Source: Roseomonas sp. (GTDB taxonomy: Bacteria; Pseudomonadota; Alphaproteobacteria; Acetobacterales; Acetobacteraceae). Taken from it: 50,404 nucleotides of DNA. A model generated the notes under the pieces. It was not told the origin of the DNA. It saw only the letters and a list, made by a program, of their open reading frames with translations, and did no database searches. This document shows, piece by piece, positions 15,711 to 25,691 of the stretch (positions are counted from its first letter, which is position 1; each line of letters starts with the position of its first letter). The DNA is taken from NCBI GenBank assembly GCA_020249465.1, contig JADCFP010000079.1, positions 1 to 50,404 of the forward strand, written 5' to 3'. Position numbers and translations under genes: made by a program.

Positions 15711-16435
15711 GCTTCAACGGCAGGGTCATTCTGATTTCAGGCGGCGCGCGCGGGCAAGGCGCAGCAGAGGCGCAGCTTTTGGTAGCGGAAGGTGCGCGCG
15801 TCATTCTCGGTGATGTGCTGGAAGCTGAAGGCGAAGCGTTGGCGCGCGAACTTGGCCCCGCTGCGCAATTCCTCAAGCTTGATGTGACCGAGGAGGCGGA
15901 TTGGGCGCAAGCCGTTGCGGCTGCGGAAGCACTCGGCCCGCTCACCGGGCTTGTGAATAATGCCGGCATCTATGTGCCAAAACTGATGATGGAAACCGAT
16001 GCCGCGCTGTTTGAACGCCATACGCGCATCAATCAGCTTGGGTGTTTTCTCGGCATGAAGGCGGTAGTGCCGGCCATGGAAATGGCAGGGGGTGGTTCGA
16101 TTGTGAACATCTCCTCCACCGCCGGGCTGCGCGGATCAGCGCGCGCTTTTGCCTATGGTGCAACGAAATGGGCTTTGCGCGGCATGACGAAATCGGCTGC
16201 GCTGGAACTTGCGCCGCGTGGCATTCGCGTGAACTCAGTCCATCCTGGGCCGATCGCAACGCCGATGCTTGATATCCGCTCACCAGAAGAAAACGCCGCG
16301 CGGTTGAAATCCGTGCCCATGGGACGGCAGGGCACGGCGGATGAAGTCGCACGACTTGTTTTGTTCCTACTTTCGGATGACAGCGGCTATATGACCGGAT
16401 CGGAACTCGCCATTGATGGTGGTGCGACGCTTTGA
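15704..16435 (+). CDS. Short-chain dehydrogenase/reductase (SDR)
   Basis: A 243-residue classical SDR that uses NAD(P)H. The cofactor motif is SGGARGQG near 11-18, with D at the end of beta-2 (ILGDV) favouring NAD(H). NNAG (86-89) and catalytic Ser in ISSTAG, Tyr and Lys in YGATK are present, and the C-terminus GSELAIDGG is typical. The closest named groups are hydroxysteroid and glucose dehydrogenases; the substrate is not assigned. Its ATG lies within a strong inverted repeat, suggesting regulated translation or an operator. It converges on the GhrA-like gene with only 6 bases between stops. Confidence 0.9.
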   Translation: MARFNGRVILISGGARGQGAAEAQLLVAEGARVILGDVLEAEGEALARELGPAAQFLKLDVTEEADWAQAVAAAEALGPLTGLVNNAGIYVPKLMMETDAALFERHTRINQLGCFLGMKAVVPAMEMAGGGSIVNISSTAGLRGSARAFAYGATKWALRGMTKSAALELAPRGIRVNSVHPGPIATPMLDIRSPEENAARLKSVPMGRQGTADEVARLVLFLLSDDSGYMTGSELAIDGGATL

Positions 16436-16444
16436 AAGCTTTCA
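16433..16444. other. Palindrome formed by two convergent stop codons
   Basis: TGAAAGCTTTCA is a perfect 12-bp palindrome whose two ends are the TGA stops of the convergent SDR and dehydrogenase genes. There is no separate terminator between them. Confidence 0.6.
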
Positions 16445-17374
16445 GTAGCCCAGGCTGAAATCCACCAGATTGATCAGCGGCCGGCCGGCGCGCATGTTGT
16501 GGATATTCTCCACCACTTGTGGCGCTACGCTCGCTGGGATGGTGATGCTCGCGGCATGTGGCGTCAGGAACACTTTGGGGTGGGACCAGAAGCGGCTTTC
16601 CGCAGGCAGGGGCTCGGGTTCAAACACATCCAAGGCAGCACCGGCGATATGACCGGCATCGAGTGCCGACAGCATATCCTCTGCTACCATATGCCCGCCA
16701 CGCGCGCCATTGATCACATAAGCGCCGCGCGGCAGTGCCGACAATAGCTTGGCATTCAAAACGCCGCGCGTTTGCGGTGTGAGTGGCAGCAGGCAGATCA
16801 GGATATCGCTTTGCGCCGCCATCGCCATCAGCCCATCTGCACCATGGAAGGTCTGCACACCGGGCAGTGTTTTTGCACTACGCGACCAGCCCATCACCGG
16901 AAAGCCGAGCGAGGTCAGCACGCGCGCGGAGGCACTGCCCAATTCGCCAATGCCCAGAATGCCGATGCGTCGTTCTGCGGTGCTGGGTGCAGAAAGTTCC
17001 AGCCATTCCTTGCGCTGCTGCAGCGCGCGATATTCTGGGTCTTGCCGGTGAAAGCGCAACACATTCAGCAGCACCCATTCTGCCATGGCGCTGGTCAGCA
17101 GCACATCCTTCAAGCGCGCCACCGGAATACCTGGCGGCGGCCCCGGTGCGCGCAGCAAATGATCAACGCCAGCACCCATGGAGACAATCAGCTTCAGGTT
17201 CGGATAGCGGCGCAATTCCATCATGTCATGCGCAGTCCAAACCACCGCGGCTTCAATCTCACTTGGGTTGCCCGCATCGGGAAACAGCCGAATTTCCAGG
17301 CTGGGATCAACGGCGAGCAGCGCCGCTTTCCAATCCTGCATGGTATGCGCCTTGGTTGAAAGCAGAATGGCCAT
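16442..17374 (-). CDS. D-2-hydroxyacid dehydrogenase, GhrA-like
   Basis: A 310-residue NAD(P)-dependent enzyme of the glyoxylate/hydroxypyruvate reductase A type. The Rossmann motif GILGIGELGSASA is in the middle, VSMGAGVDHL is the family substrate-binding loop, NGARGGHMV carries the catalytic Arg, and the C-terminal LTPHAASIT carries the catalytic His. It would reduce 2-oxo acids such as glyoxylate or hydroxypyruvate. Its ATG overlaps the stop of the small membrane protein gene by one base (TAATG), so it is translationally chained to the yej operon. That pairing of a peptide importer with a 2-oxoacid reductase is unusual. Confidence 0.9.
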   Translation of the reverse strand: MAILLSTKAHTMQDWKAALLAVDPSLEIRLFPDAGNPSEIEAAVVWTAHDMMELRRYPNLKLIVSMGAGVDHLLRAPGPPPGIPVARLKDVLLTSAMAEWVLLNVLRFHRQDPEYRALQQRKEWLELSAPSTAERRIGILGIGELGSASARVLTSLGFPVMGWSRSAKTLPGVQTFHGADGLMAMAAQSDILICLLPLTPQTRGVLNAKLLSALPRGAYVINGARGGHMVAEDMLSALDAGHIAGAALDVFEPEPLPAESRFWSHPKVFLTPHAASITIPASVAPQVVENIHNMRAGRPLINLVDFSLGY

Positions 17375-17844
17375 TACGTGTTTTCCTTGGAGAGTGCTTC
17401 ATCCAGCCGGCGCACAAAGGCGCGCCAATCATCCCGCCTGGTTGCCGCCCATTCCGTACCATCGGGCAGCTTGGCATAAAGGCTGAGGATGCTTTTGGAC
17501 CAGAGGAAATCAAATTGCTGCGGTGATGAAAGTGCCAAGGCGGCGGTGCGTTCAAACACACCATCCTTGATCTTCGGCATGATCTTCTTGAGCCACCACC
17601 AGCAGCCTATGGCAAGCACGATCATGCCGGCCCAGGTGCCGCCCTGCTGCACGCCAAGCGCTTCCAAGGGCGCGCCGCCCCATTTCAGCGCAATGAAGCT
17701 GCTGGTGAGGATGGTTGCCGTCGGCCAGACATTTTCCCAGGTGCGATATACCGGGGAGCCCGGCGAATTCATCCGGCGCAGGCTGACGCCAAGCTTCACC
17801 TGCTCGGCATCCAGCATCTCTTTCAGGCGTTCCAATTCACTCAC
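17374..17844 (-). CDS. Hypothetical membrane protein in the yej operon
   Basis: A 156-residue protein of unknown family. A helical N-terminus ([18 protein letters not shown]) leads to two predicted membrane segments, about 41-55 (TATILTSSFIALKW) and 67-87 (GTWAGMIVLAIGCWWWLKK), with a soluble C-terminal half. It begins with GTG, and its GTGA overlaps the YejF stop by 4 bases, then the next gene by 1 base, which is strong support for a real translated gene. A role in or near the inner membrane with the importer is inferred from position only. Confidence 0.7.
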   Translation of the reverse strand: MSELERLKEMLDAEQVKLGVSLRRMNSPGSPVYRTWENVWPTATILTSSFIALKWGGAPLEALGVQQGGTWAGMIVLAIGCWWWLKKIMPKIKDGVFERTAALALSSPQQFDFLWSKSILSLYAKLPDGTEWAATRRDDWRAFVRRLDEALSKENT

Positions 17845-19448
17845 TGTAGGGTCGTTGCCTTTTCATTGCTAGTCAGGTCGAAAGCGGCTGCCATTAATTG
17901 GCGCGTATAGGCCTGCTTTGGTGACTGCACCAGCGCAGCGGCTTCGCCTTCTTCCACCACAAGCCCATCCTTCAGCACCGCAATACGATGCGCCATGGCG
18001 CGCACCACGCGCAGATCATGCGAAATGAACACGTAAGCCAACCCGTGGCGCGCCTGCAAATCACGCAGCAAATCCACCACCTGCGCCTGTACGCTGACAT
18101 CAAGCGCGCTGGTTGGTTCATCCAACACCACCAGGCTTGGCTTCAGTACCATGGCGCGCGCAATGGCGATGCGTTGCCGCTGGCCGCCAGAGAATTCATG
18201 CGGGTAGCGTTCCGCCATGGCGGGGTCGAGCCCAACTTCGCGCAACGCCTCCGCCACACGCGCCAGACGTTCGGCGCGCGGCAGGCTGGCTTCATGCACT
18301 TCCAAGCCTTCGCCGATGATTTCCGCAACACTCAAGCGCGGTGACAGCGCGCCGAATGGGTCTTGGAAGACAATCTGCATGCGCCGGCGCCAAGGGCGCA
18401 GCGCGCGGGTGGACAGCGCCTGCAAATCCTGCCCGGCAAAGACAATGCTGCCCTGGCTATCCGCCATGCGGAGCAGCGCCAAGCCAAGTGTGGTCTTGCC
18501 GGAGCCACTTTCCCCTACCAGCCCAAGGGTTTCACCCGCGCGGAGCGACAGTGACACACCATTCACGGCCTTCACCTCCGCCACCACACGGCGCAGCAAG
18601 CCGCGGCGGATCGGGAAACGCACGCGGATATCGCGCGCTTCCAGGGTGGGCGCAGCATCGGCGGGGATGGGCGCCGGCGCACCGCGCGGTTCGGTTGCCA
18701 GCAGCATGCACGTGTATTCGTGCTTCGGCGCGGCGAAAACCTCGGCAACCTTGCCCTGTTCCACCGCATTGCCATCCTTCATCACCACCACGCGATCCGC
18801 ATGGCGGCGCACAATGGAAAGATCATGTGTGATCAGCAGCATCGCCATACCAAGGCGCTGCTTGAGCGAGGCGAGCAATTCCAAAATCTGCGCCTGGATG
18901 GTCACATCCAAAGCCGTGGTGGGTTCATCGGCAATCAGCAGCTTCGGATCATTGGCGAGTGCACCGGCGATCATCACGCGCTGGCGCTGCCCACCTGAAA
19001 GTTGATGCGGATAGGCGCCGAGCCGTTCCTCAGCCTGCGGAAAGCCGGCAAGGCGCAGCAATTCAATCACCCGCGCGCGCAAGGCAGGTCCCGCAAGCGA
19101 GCGATGGAGGGAAATGGCCTCGGCAATCTGGCGCTCAATCGTGTGCAGGGGATTGAGCGAGGTCATGGGTTCCTGAAACACCATGCCGGCCACGCCGCCG
19201 CGTAAGTCGCGGAGTTGCCTGTCATCCGCGTCCAGCACGGAAACGCCATCCAAGGTGATGGAACCCGCCGGGTTGCTGCCAGCGCTGGAGAGCAGCCGCA
19301 GGCAGGACAGTGCCGTGACGGATTTACCGCTGCCACTTTCGCCCACCAGCGCCAGGGTTTCGCCAGGCTGCACATCAAAGGAAACGCCGCTCACGACCTC
19401 TCGCCCGCGGAAAGCCACCGACAAATCGCGCACCGAAAGCAGCGCCAT
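17841..19448 (-). CDS. yejF: ABC transporter ATPase with two nucleotide-binding domains (YejF-type)
   Basis: A 535-residue protein containing two full ABC ATPase domains, as in E. coli YejF and in DppD-DppF fusions. NBD1 (about 1-250) has Walker A GESGSGKS, signature LSGGQRQR and Walker [12 protein letters not shown]2 (about 268-520) has [17 protein letters not shown] and LVVLDEPT. It powers the YejB-YejE permease in the inner membrane for oligopeptide import. The start at 19448 ([13 protein letters not shown]) overlaps the YejE stop by one base (TGATG); the frame continuing upstream is not coding for this protein. Confidence 0.93.
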   Translation of the reverse strand: MALLSVRDLSVAFRGREVVSGVSFDVQPGETLALVGESGSGKSVTALSCLRLLSSAGSNPAGSITLDGVSVLDADDRQLRDLRGGVAGMVFQEPMTSLNPLHTIERQIAEAISLHRSLAGPALRARVIELLRLAGFPQAEERLGAYPHQLSGGQRQRVMIAGALANDPKLLIADEPTTALDVTIQAQILELLASLKQRLGMAMLLITHDLSIVRRHADRVVVMKDGNAVEQGKVAEVFAAPKHEYTCMLLATEPRGAPAPIPADAAPTLEARDIRVRFPIRRGLLRRVVAEVKAVNGVSLSLRAGETLGLVGESGSGKTTLGLALLRMADSQGSIVFAGQDLQALSTRALRPWRRRMQIVFQDPFGALSPRLSVAEIIGEGLEVHEASLPRAERLARVAEALREVGLDPAMAERYPHEFSGGQRQRIAIARAMVLKPSLVVLDEPTSALDVSVQAQVVDLLRDLQARHGLAYVFISHDLRVVRAMAHRIAVLKDGLVVEEGEAAALVQSPKQAYTRQLMAAAFDLTSNEKATTLQ

Positions 19449-20488
19449 CAGCCCTGCCCCCCTGGCAGCTTGCGTGGGTCGAAGGCATCGCGCACCGCTT
19501 CGCCAACAAAAATCAGCAGCGTCAGCATGCCGCCCAACACAAAGAAGCTGGTCAGCGCCAACCAAGGCGCGGTTAGATTATTCTTGCCCTGATTGACCAA
19601 TTCCCCAAGTGAGGGCGAGCCGGGTGGCAGACCAAACCCCAGAAAATCGAGTGAGGCCAGAACCGTCACGCTGCCCGAGAGGATGAAGGGCAAAAAAGTC
19701 AGGGTCGCGACCATCGCATTCGGCAGGATATGGCGCTGCATGATGCGCGCGTCGGAAACGCCCAAAGCCTTGGCGGCGCGCACATAATCGAAGTTGCGGC
19801 CTCTCAGGAATTCGGCGCGCACCACACCGGTTAGGTTCATCCAGGAAAACAGCAGCAGGAAAATCAAAAGCACCCAGAAGCTTGGTTCAATCACGCTGGC
19901 CAGAATAATCAATAGAAAAAGCTGCGGCATACCGGACCAGATTTCGATGAAGCGCTGAAACAGCAAATCCGTGGTACCGCCATAAAAGCCCTGCACCGCG
20001 CCGGCCGCGATCCCTATGACGGAGCTGATGATGGTCAGCGTAAAGCCAAACAGCACGGAAATGCGAAAGCCATAAATCACCCGCGCCAGCACATCCCGCG
20101 CCTGATCATCCGTGCCAAGCCAATTACGCGCCGAAGGTGGCGCCGGTGCGGGCCGGCCCAAATCCCGCACCACGCTGCGGTAGGAATAGGGGATCAGCGG
20201 CCAGATCAGGGTTGCACCCTTGGCCTCAATTTCCTCGCGAAAGCCGCGATCATGCCAATCGGCGAGTGTCGGCAGGCCATCTTCGATAATGTCGCTTTCG
20301 GCGTAATCCACCAGCACCGGCGCATACCAGCGGCCATCAATGCGCGCGATGATGGGCCGGTCATTCGCCAGGAACTCGGCAAAAAGCGTAATGAAGAACA
20401 GCACGCCGAAAATGATCAGGGACCAATAGCCGCGCTTATTGGCGCGGAAATTCGCAAGCCGCCGCTGCGTGAGTGGGGAAAGCGTCAT
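19448..20488 (-). CDS. yejE: Oligopeptide ABC transporter permease (YejE-type)
   Basis: A 346-residue inner-membrane permease. It has one N-terminal TM ([20 protein letters not shown]), then the long periplasmic region with the YejE-typical [15 protein letters not shown], and the five-TM binding-protein-dependent core. The EAA loop region ([25 protein letters not shown]) contacts the ATPase, and [21 protein letters not shown] closes the domain. ATGA overlap with yejB. It forms the channel with YejB for di- or oligopeptide uptake; the E. coli system also takes up microcin C. Confidence 0.94.
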   Translation of the reverse strand: MTLSPLTQRRLANFRANKRGYWSLIIFGVLFFITLFAEFLANDRPIIARIDGRWYAPVLVDYAESDIIEDGLPTLADWHDRGFREEIEAKGATLIWPLIPYSYRSVVRDLGRPAPAPPSARNWLGTDDQARDVLARVIYGFRISVLFGFTLTIISSVIGIAAGAVQGFYGGTTDLLFQRFIEIWSGMPQLFLLIILASVIEPSFWVLLIFLLLFSWMNLTGVVRAEFLRGRNFDYVRAAKALGVSDARIMQRHILPNAMVATLTFLPFILSGSVTVLASLDFLGFGLPPGSPSLGELVNQGKNNLTAPWLALTSFFVLGGMLTLLIFVGEAVRDAFDPRKLPGGQG

Positions 20489-21603
20489 CGCCGCGCCTCA
20501 AAATCAATGCGCGGATCCACCAAAGTATAGGTGAAATCACCGATGATTTGCATCACGAGGCCCATCAGGGTGAAGATGTAAAGTGTGGCGAACATCACCG
20601 GATAGTCGCGGCGTATGGCGCTTTCAAAACCGAGCAGGCCAAGTCCATCAAGCGAAAACACAATCTCCACCAGCAGCGCGCCGGTGAATAATATGCCGAT
20701 AAAGGCCGCAGGGAAGCCCGCGATGATCAGCATCATGGCATTGCGGAAGATATGGCCATAAAGCACGCGGCTTTCGGAACCGCCCTTGGCGCGGGCCGTC
20801 AGCACATATTGCTTGCCGATCTCATCCAGAAAGGCGTTTTTGGTAAGCATCGTCAGCGTGGCGAAGCCGCCAATCACCAGCGCAATGGTCGGCAGCACCA
20901 TATGCCAGGCGTAGTCCATGATGCGCGCACCGAGCGACCAGGTCTCCGACCCTGGACTATTCAGCCCGCGCAGGGGGAACCATTGAAAGAAGGAACCGCC
21001 GGCGAAGAACACCACCAGGACAATCGCAAACAAAAAGCCCGGTATGGCATAGCCAATCAGCACCACGGCCGATGTTGCGACATCAAAGCGCGAGCCATCA
21101 CGCACAGCCTTGCGGATGCCAAGCGGGATGGAGATCAAGTAAATTAGCAATGTGGACCACAGGCCAAGCGAAATGGACACAGGCATTTTTTCGACAATCA
21201 GGTCAACCACGGGTCTATCCCGAAACAGCGATCGTCCGAAATCAAACGTCAGATAGCCCAGGATCATTTCCTTGAAGCGCGTGGTGGCCGGCTTATCAAA
21301 ACCAAAGGCGCGTTCGATTTCCGCGACTATCGCGGGATCAAGCCCGCGCGCGCCGCGGTAATTTCCAACCGGCCCATCACCACCACCGCCAGTGCCGCGC
21401 TGTTCCAAGGCATTGGGCGTGCGGATTTCGCCGCCGCCTTCGCCAGTGATGCGCCCCATGGTCTGGCCTTCGCCACGTAATTCCGCGAGCATTTGCTCAA
21501 CCGGCCCGCCTGGGGCGAATTGTACCACGGCGAAATTGATGACGATGATCCCGAGCAAGGTCGGAATCACCAGCAGCAAGCGGCGAAGAAGATAAGCGGC
21601 CAT
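20485..21603 (-). CDS. yejB: Oligopeptide ABC transporter permease (YejB-type)
   Basis: A 372-residue permease of the DppB/OppB fold. N-terminal TM1 ([20 protein letters not shown]) is followed by a Gly-rich extended periplasmic loop (about 40-85, [19 protein letters not shown]), an insertion that also marks E. coli YejB, then six further membrane segments and an EAA loop ([20 protein letters not shown]). It starts 2 bases after the YejA stop and overlaps yejE by 4 bases. Confidence 0.94.
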   Translation of the reverse strand: MAAYLLRRLLLVIPTLLGIIVINFAVVQFAPGGPVEQMLAELRGEGQTMGRITGEGGGEIRTPNALEQRGTGGGGDGPVGNYRGARGLDPAIVAEIERAFGFDKPATTRFKEMILGYLTFDFGRSLFRDRPVVDLIVEKMPVSISLGLWSTLLIYLISIPLGIRKAVRDGSRFDVATSAVVLIGYAIPGFLFAIVLVVFFAGGSFFQWFPLRGLNSPGSETWSLGARIMDYAWHMVLPTIALVIGGFATLTMLTKNAFLDEIGKQYVLTARAKGGSESRVLYGHIFRNAMMLIIAGFPAAFIGILFTGALLVEIVFSLDGLGLLGFESAIRRDYPVMFATLYIFTLMGLVMQIIGDFTYTLVDPRIDFEARR

Positions 21604-21605
21604 TA

Positions 21606-23462
21606 TTACAGATTGCGCCGGGCTTCAGCCAAGGCGGCATCCCGCGCGGGGTCTATCCACCACGCCGCCGGAAAGCCGAGGCCAAAGCGCGGCATGCGCG
21701 GCGGCAGGCCAAAGCGCTCCCAGAACGCGATGCGGAAGCTCCGGCTATGCCAATGCGGGATCATGTAATTATGGTGCAGCAATACGCGGTCCAAGGCGCG
21801 GGTGCGCGCAATAAGCTCGGCCTGATTGGGTGCGGCGATGACCATTTCCACCAGCTCATCAATCACCGGGTCGCAAATGCCGGCAACGTTCTGGCTGCCA
21901 TTCTCGCGCGCCTTGGCGCAGGTCCAGTAATCACGCTGTTCATTGCCGGGGTGAAACCCCTGGCCGATGCTGTCAATCGTCATGTCGTAATCAAAGGCAT
22001 CGACGCGCACTTGATATTGCGCTGGGTCCACGGTGCGCACGCGCGCTGAAATGCCAAGCCGTTCCAGCCATTGCACATAGGGCAGGGCGACGCGCTCAAA
22101 TGTGGCCCCTTGCAGCAGGATTTCGAATTCAAAGCGTCGGCCTTCGGCATTCACCAGGCGACGGTCGCGCACAATCCAGCCCGCTTCACGCAATAGCGCC
22201 AGCGCGCGGCGCAGCCCTTCGCGATTGTTGCCGGAACCATCGGTTTTCGGCAGGCGGTATTCTTCGGTAAAGACAGGCTCCGGCACACGGCCGCGATACT
22301 GGTTCAGGATTTCCAATTCGCGCCCTTCCGGCAGACCACGAGAAGCGAAATCCGAATTGGAAAAATAGCTCTCGGTCCGCGTATAGGCGCCATAGAACAG
22401 GTTGATGTTCATCCATTCATAATCGAACACTTCAATCAAGGCGCGCCGCACCCGCGCATCCTGGAACAAGGGCCGACGCAGATTGACAGCAAAAGCCTGC
22501 ATGCCGGTTGGGATTTCGTGACGGATTTCGCGCTTGGTGGCGAGACCGCGCCGCGCGGCCGGGAAATCATAACCTGTCGCCCAATCACGCGCGACATTTT
22601 CCTGGCGGAAATCAATCTGCCCGGCCTTGAAGGCTTCAAACGCCACGGTGGTGTCGCGGAAATATTCGTAGCGAATGACATCAACATTGGACATGCCGCG
22701 CGTGGTCGGCAGATCCCGCCCCCAATAATCAGCCACACGGCGCAGCACCACGGTGCGGTTCGGTTCAAAACGATCGATACGATAGGCACCCGATCCCAGC
22801 GGAAGATCTAGGCTTGGCCGCGTGAAGTCCCGCCCTTCCCAGAAATGCCGCGGCAGGATGGACATCTCACCCAGTATCAGCGGCAATTCGCGATTTTCAT
22901 CGGTACGGAAACGATAGGTCACACGCCGCGCATCTTCCGCCACCACTTCCGTCACATCCGCCCAATAGGAACGGAAGAAGGGCCGGCCATTGGCGCGGAG
23001 TGTATTGAAGGTGAAGACCACATCTTCGGCAGTGATTGGCCTGCCATCATGCCAGCGCGCGCCTTCGCGTAATTCGAAGGTTACGCCCTTGCGGTCTGCC
23101 GGCAATTCAATGATGCGCGCCAGATGGCCATATTGGGATAGCGGCTCATCCAAATTGCGCGACAGCATCGTGTCATAAATCAGCGTGCTGCCAACCGCAG
23201 CAGTGCCACGCAGGATGAAGGGGTTGAAACTGTCAAAGGACCCAATGGCGGTCAGCGTGATTTCACCGCCCTTGGGTGCATTGGGATTGACCCAGGGCCA
23301 ATGGGTGAAATCGGCTGGCAAGGCGGGCTCACCAAGCAGTGCCATGGCATGGGTGCGCACCACCTCACCGGGCTTGCCGCCCCCGGCGGGATTGGCGGCG
23401 CGCGCCCCTGGAGGCAAGCTGGTCAAGGCGGCGCCAAGCGCCAAAAGATCACGTCGTTGCAT
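21606..23462 (-). CDS. yejA: Extracellular solute-binding protein, YejA-type
   Basis: A 618-residue family 5 (peptide-type) binding protein that heads the yejABEF operon. The N-terminal signal peptide ([22 protein letters not shown]) has a twin-Arg-like start. The mature part shows the family 5 features: the [20 protein letters not shown] entry motif, [16 protein letters not shown] and [10 protein letters not shown], with length as in YejA (about 600). It would bind oligopeptides in the periplasm and deliver them to YejBE. The ribosome binding site is weak. Confidence 0.94.
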   Translation of the reverse strand: MQRRDLLALGAALTSLPPGARAANPAGGGKPGEVVRTHAMALLGEPALPADFTHWPWVNPNAPKGGEITLTAIGSFDSFNPFILRGTAAVGSTLIYDTMLSRNLDEPLSQYGHLARIIELPADRKGVTFELREGARWHDGRPITAEDVVFTFNTLRANGRPFFRSYWADVTEVVAEDARRVTYRFRTDENRELPLILGEMSILPRHFWEGRDFTRPSLDLPLGSGAYRIDRFEPNRTVVLRRVADYWGRDLPTTRGMSNVDVIRYEYFRDTTVAFEAFKAGQIDFRQENVARDWATGYDFPAARRGLATKREIRHEIPTGMQAFAVNLRRPLFQDARVRRALIEVFDYEWMNINLFYGAYTRTESYFSNSDFASRGLPEGRELEILNQYRGRVPEPVFTEEYRLPKTDGSGNNREGLRRALALLREAGWIVRDRRLVNAEGRRFEFEILLQGATFERVALPYVQWLERLGISARVRTVDPAQYQVRVDAFDYDMTIDSIGQGFHPGNEQRDYWTCAKARENGSQNVAGICDPVIDELVEMVIAAPNQAELIARTRALDRVLLHHNYMIPHWHSRSFRIAFWERFGLPPRMPRFGLGFPAAWWIDPARDAALAEARRNL

Positions 23463-23510
23463 AGGCTTCAGGATGGGGGTTCAGGGCGCCCGGGGCAATG
23501 GCGCTGTGTT

Positions 23511-24266
23511 TCAGCTTTGTAAAAGATGAACCGCTTCTTGCAACAATCGAGCATCACCCAGCGCGATCACGCGCCCATCGCTGCCCGGATGCAGCTGCTG
23601 CCCGGCCCAATCCGTCACGCGCCCGCCGGCACCTTCGATCACCGGCACTAGGGCGGCCCAATCCCAGATTTTCAAATCGCTTTCGGCCACAACATCAATC
23701 AGGCCAAGCGCTACCAGGCCATAGGCATAGCAATCGCCGCCCCAGGTCACGCGCCGCGCGCCGTTCCGAAGCCGGTCAAAACCAGGGCGATTGGCTGCGC
23801 TGAACATATCCGGGCTGGTGCAGGAAAGCTCGGCCTCGGCCAGGGACGCGCAGGGGCGGCAGCGGGCCGTACCGGCAAAGGGGCCGCAAAACCGCGTGGG
23901 TTCGCCCGCGACGCCCAACCAACGCTCGCCAGTGATGGGCTGATCAATAATGCCAAGTACGGGTTTGCCACGATGCAGCAGGCCAAGCAGGCTGCCAAAG
24001 ATGGGGCGGCCCGTGACAAAGGCGCGGGTACCGTCAATCGGGTCCAGCACCCAGACCCATTCGGCATCCGGGCGTTCGGACCCGTGTTCTTCCCCGATCA
24101 CGCCATGATCCGGCAGGGCTTCGGCCAAAAGGGCGCGGATCGCTTCCTCGGCTTCCTTGTCGGCGCGGGTGACGGGGCTGGCATCGCCCTTGGCTTCCAC
24201 CAAAAGGGCGGAGCGAAACAGCGGCCGGATCACGGCCGCTGCCCGATCAGCGGCGGCTTCCGCCAC
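23511..24266 (-). CDS. hisN: Inositol monophosphatase-family phosphatase, HisN-like
   Basis: A 251-residue Mg-dependent phosphatase. The family metal ligands are GEEHG (Glu), DPIDGTRAF (the D-x-I/D-G-T box) and WDWAAL in the C-terminal half. The early SPVTRADKEAEEAIR matches histidinol-phosphatase (HisN) proteins of alphaproteobacteria and actinobacteria, the probable function (last phosphatase step of histidine synthesis). Inositol-phosphatase or CysQ activity cannot be excluded from sequence. It follows the cytochrome c gene by 20 bases on the same strand. Confidence 0.85.
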   Translation of the reverse strand: MAEAAADRAAAVIRPLFRSALLVEAKGDASPVTRADKEAEEAIRALLAEALPDHGVIGEEHGSERPDAEWVWVLDPIDGTRAFVTGRPIFGSLLGLLHRGKPVLGIIDQPITGERWLGVAGEPTRFCGPFAGTARCRPCASLAEAELSCTSPDMFSAANRPGFDRLRNGARRVTWGGDCYAYGLVALGLIDVVAESDLKIWDWAALVPVIEGAGGRVTDWAGQQLHPGSDGRVIALGDARLLQEAVHLLQS

Positions 24267-24286
24267 CGCGATGAAGTTTTGCGGGA

Positions 24287-24826
24287 TCAGGGCGCGGGCG
24301 CGTTTGGCGAAATCGACCGCAAATAGGCGATCAGATCCGCACGGTTCTGCACACTCGCCATGCCGGCATAGGTCATCTTATTGCCAGGCGCATAGGCGCG
24401 CGGATTGGCGATCCAGGCGTTCATTTCTTCATAGGTCCAGGGCTTGTCGGCCATGGCACGAATGGCGGCGGAGTAGTTAAAGCCGGCGGCATGGGCATGC
24501 TTGGCGCCAATAATTCCATAGAGATTTGGCCCAACGCCAGAACGCCCGCCTTCATTGAAGCTATGGCAGGAAGCGCATTGGCGCTGCGCCAATTGCTGAC
24601 CGGCCTGCACATTGGCGGCAGCGAGCAGGGGCGTGATGGGTTCCAAGGCCGGCGCGGCAGGGGCGGCGGCCACAGGAGCCGCGGCGGGCTCACCAATCTG
24701 AATGGCGGCCTGCTTCGGCGTTGTGGGGTGCACGACAAGCCGGCCAACAAGGCCCGCCATGCCGAAGGTGACGCCCGCCGTCAGAATGGCAGCGAAAATC
24801 TTGTTCATTTCAAGACTGTTACTCAT
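24287..24826 (-). CDS. Membrane-anchored c-type cytochrome (CycM-like)
   Basis: A 179-residue cytochrome. An uncleaved N-terminal anchor (IFAAILTAGVTFGMAGLVGRLV) is followed by an Ala/Pro linker (about 50-75), then a single class I haem domain with CASCH as the haem-binding site, GPNLYGIIG after it and a distal Met in KMTYAGM. It resembles CycM (cytochrome c552) that passes electrons to the aa3 oxidase. The start at 24826 is supported by GGAAGAG upstream. It lies divergent from kdsB-pheA, the same neighbourhood seen in many alphaproteobacteria. Confidence 0.88.
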   Translation of the reverse strand: MSNSLEMNKIFAAILTAGVTFGMAGLVGRLVVHPTTPKQAAIQIGEPAAAPVAAAPAAPALEPITPLLAAANVQAGQQLAQRQCASCHSFNEGGRSGVGPNLYGIIGAKHAHAAGFNYSAAIRAMADKPWTYEEMNAWIANPRAYAPGNKMTYAGMASVQNRADLIAYLRSISPNAPAP

Positions 24827-24948
24827 GGCCAAGCTCTTCCTCACACCGGGCGCTGCCCGCCGGTTTGCACCCAGGGTCACGCTTCTTTAGAACGCCGGGA
24901 ACATATAGATCACCCTTCCCGCCGGCAAGGCGGCCGGAGCCCTTTTCC

Positions 24949-25680
24949 TTGCGTACCATCCTTGTCATCCCCGCCCGTATGGCCGCGACCCGCCTGCCCG
25001 GCAAGCCGCTGGCCGATATTCATGGCCGCCCCATGATCGCCCATGTGCTGGACCGCGCCCGGGAAGCCGGAATCGGCCCCCTGGCCGTGGCCTGCGCCGA
25101 GGAAGAAATAGCCGAAGCCGCCCGCGCCGCCGGCGCCCGCGCCGTAGTGGTGGCCGATGATGTGCCTTCCGGCACAGACCGTGTGCAGCGCGCCATGAAG
25201 GCGCTGGACCCCGCTGGTGAATATGACGTGGTGGTCAATCTGCAAGGTGATTTCCCGACCATCCGGCCAGAAACACTCCGCGCCGTTTTGGCGCCCCTGG
25301 AAGACCCCACCGCGGATATCGGCACGCTGGTCTGCCCGATTGCCAATGAAACCGAAGCGCGCACCGATTCCTTCGTGAAATGCGCCTGCGCCTTCACGGG
25401 CGATTCGGTGGTGGCGCCGGCACTGTATTTTTCCCGCCTGCCGATTCCCTGGGGGGAGGGGCCGCGCTGGCACCATATTGGTGTTTATGCCTATCGCCGC
25501 GCCGCGCTCGATCGATTTGTGACGCTGCCGGCCAGCCCACTCGAACTACGGGAAAAGCTAGAACAGCTCCGTGCCCTGGAAGCCGGCATGAAAATCAGCG
25601 CTGCACGGGTGGAACACGGCCCCTTTGGCGTGGATACGCCCGAAGATCTTGAACGCGCCCGCGCCCTTTTGGCCCCCTGA
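24949..25680 (+). CDS. kdsB: 3-deoxy-manno-octulosonate cytidylyltransferase
   Basis: KdsB activates Kdo with CTP for the inner core of lipopolysaccharide. The 243 residues match the family. Motifs are VIPARMAATRLPGKPLADI at the nucleotide-binding N-terminus, GTDRVQRA, VVNLQGDFP, and HIGVYAYRR with FVTLPASPLE. The start is a TTG at 24949: the protein family begins at this beta-strand, and GGAG lies upstream, while an ATG at 24865 would overlap the divergent cytochrome promoter. It is followed after 11 bases by pheA. Confidence 0.94.
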   Translation: MRTILVIPARMAATRLPGKPLADIHGRPMIAHVLDRAREAGIGPLAVACAEEEIAEAARAAGARAVVVADDVPSGTDRVQRAMKALDPAGEYDVVVNLQGDFPTIRPETLRAVLAPLEDPTADIGTLVCPIANETEARTDSFVKCACAFTGDSVVAPALYFSRLPIPWGEGPRWHHIGVYAYRRAALDRFVTLPASPLELREKLEQLRALEAGMKISAARVEHGPFGVDTPEDLERARALLAP

Positions 25681-25691
25681 AGGAAATACCC

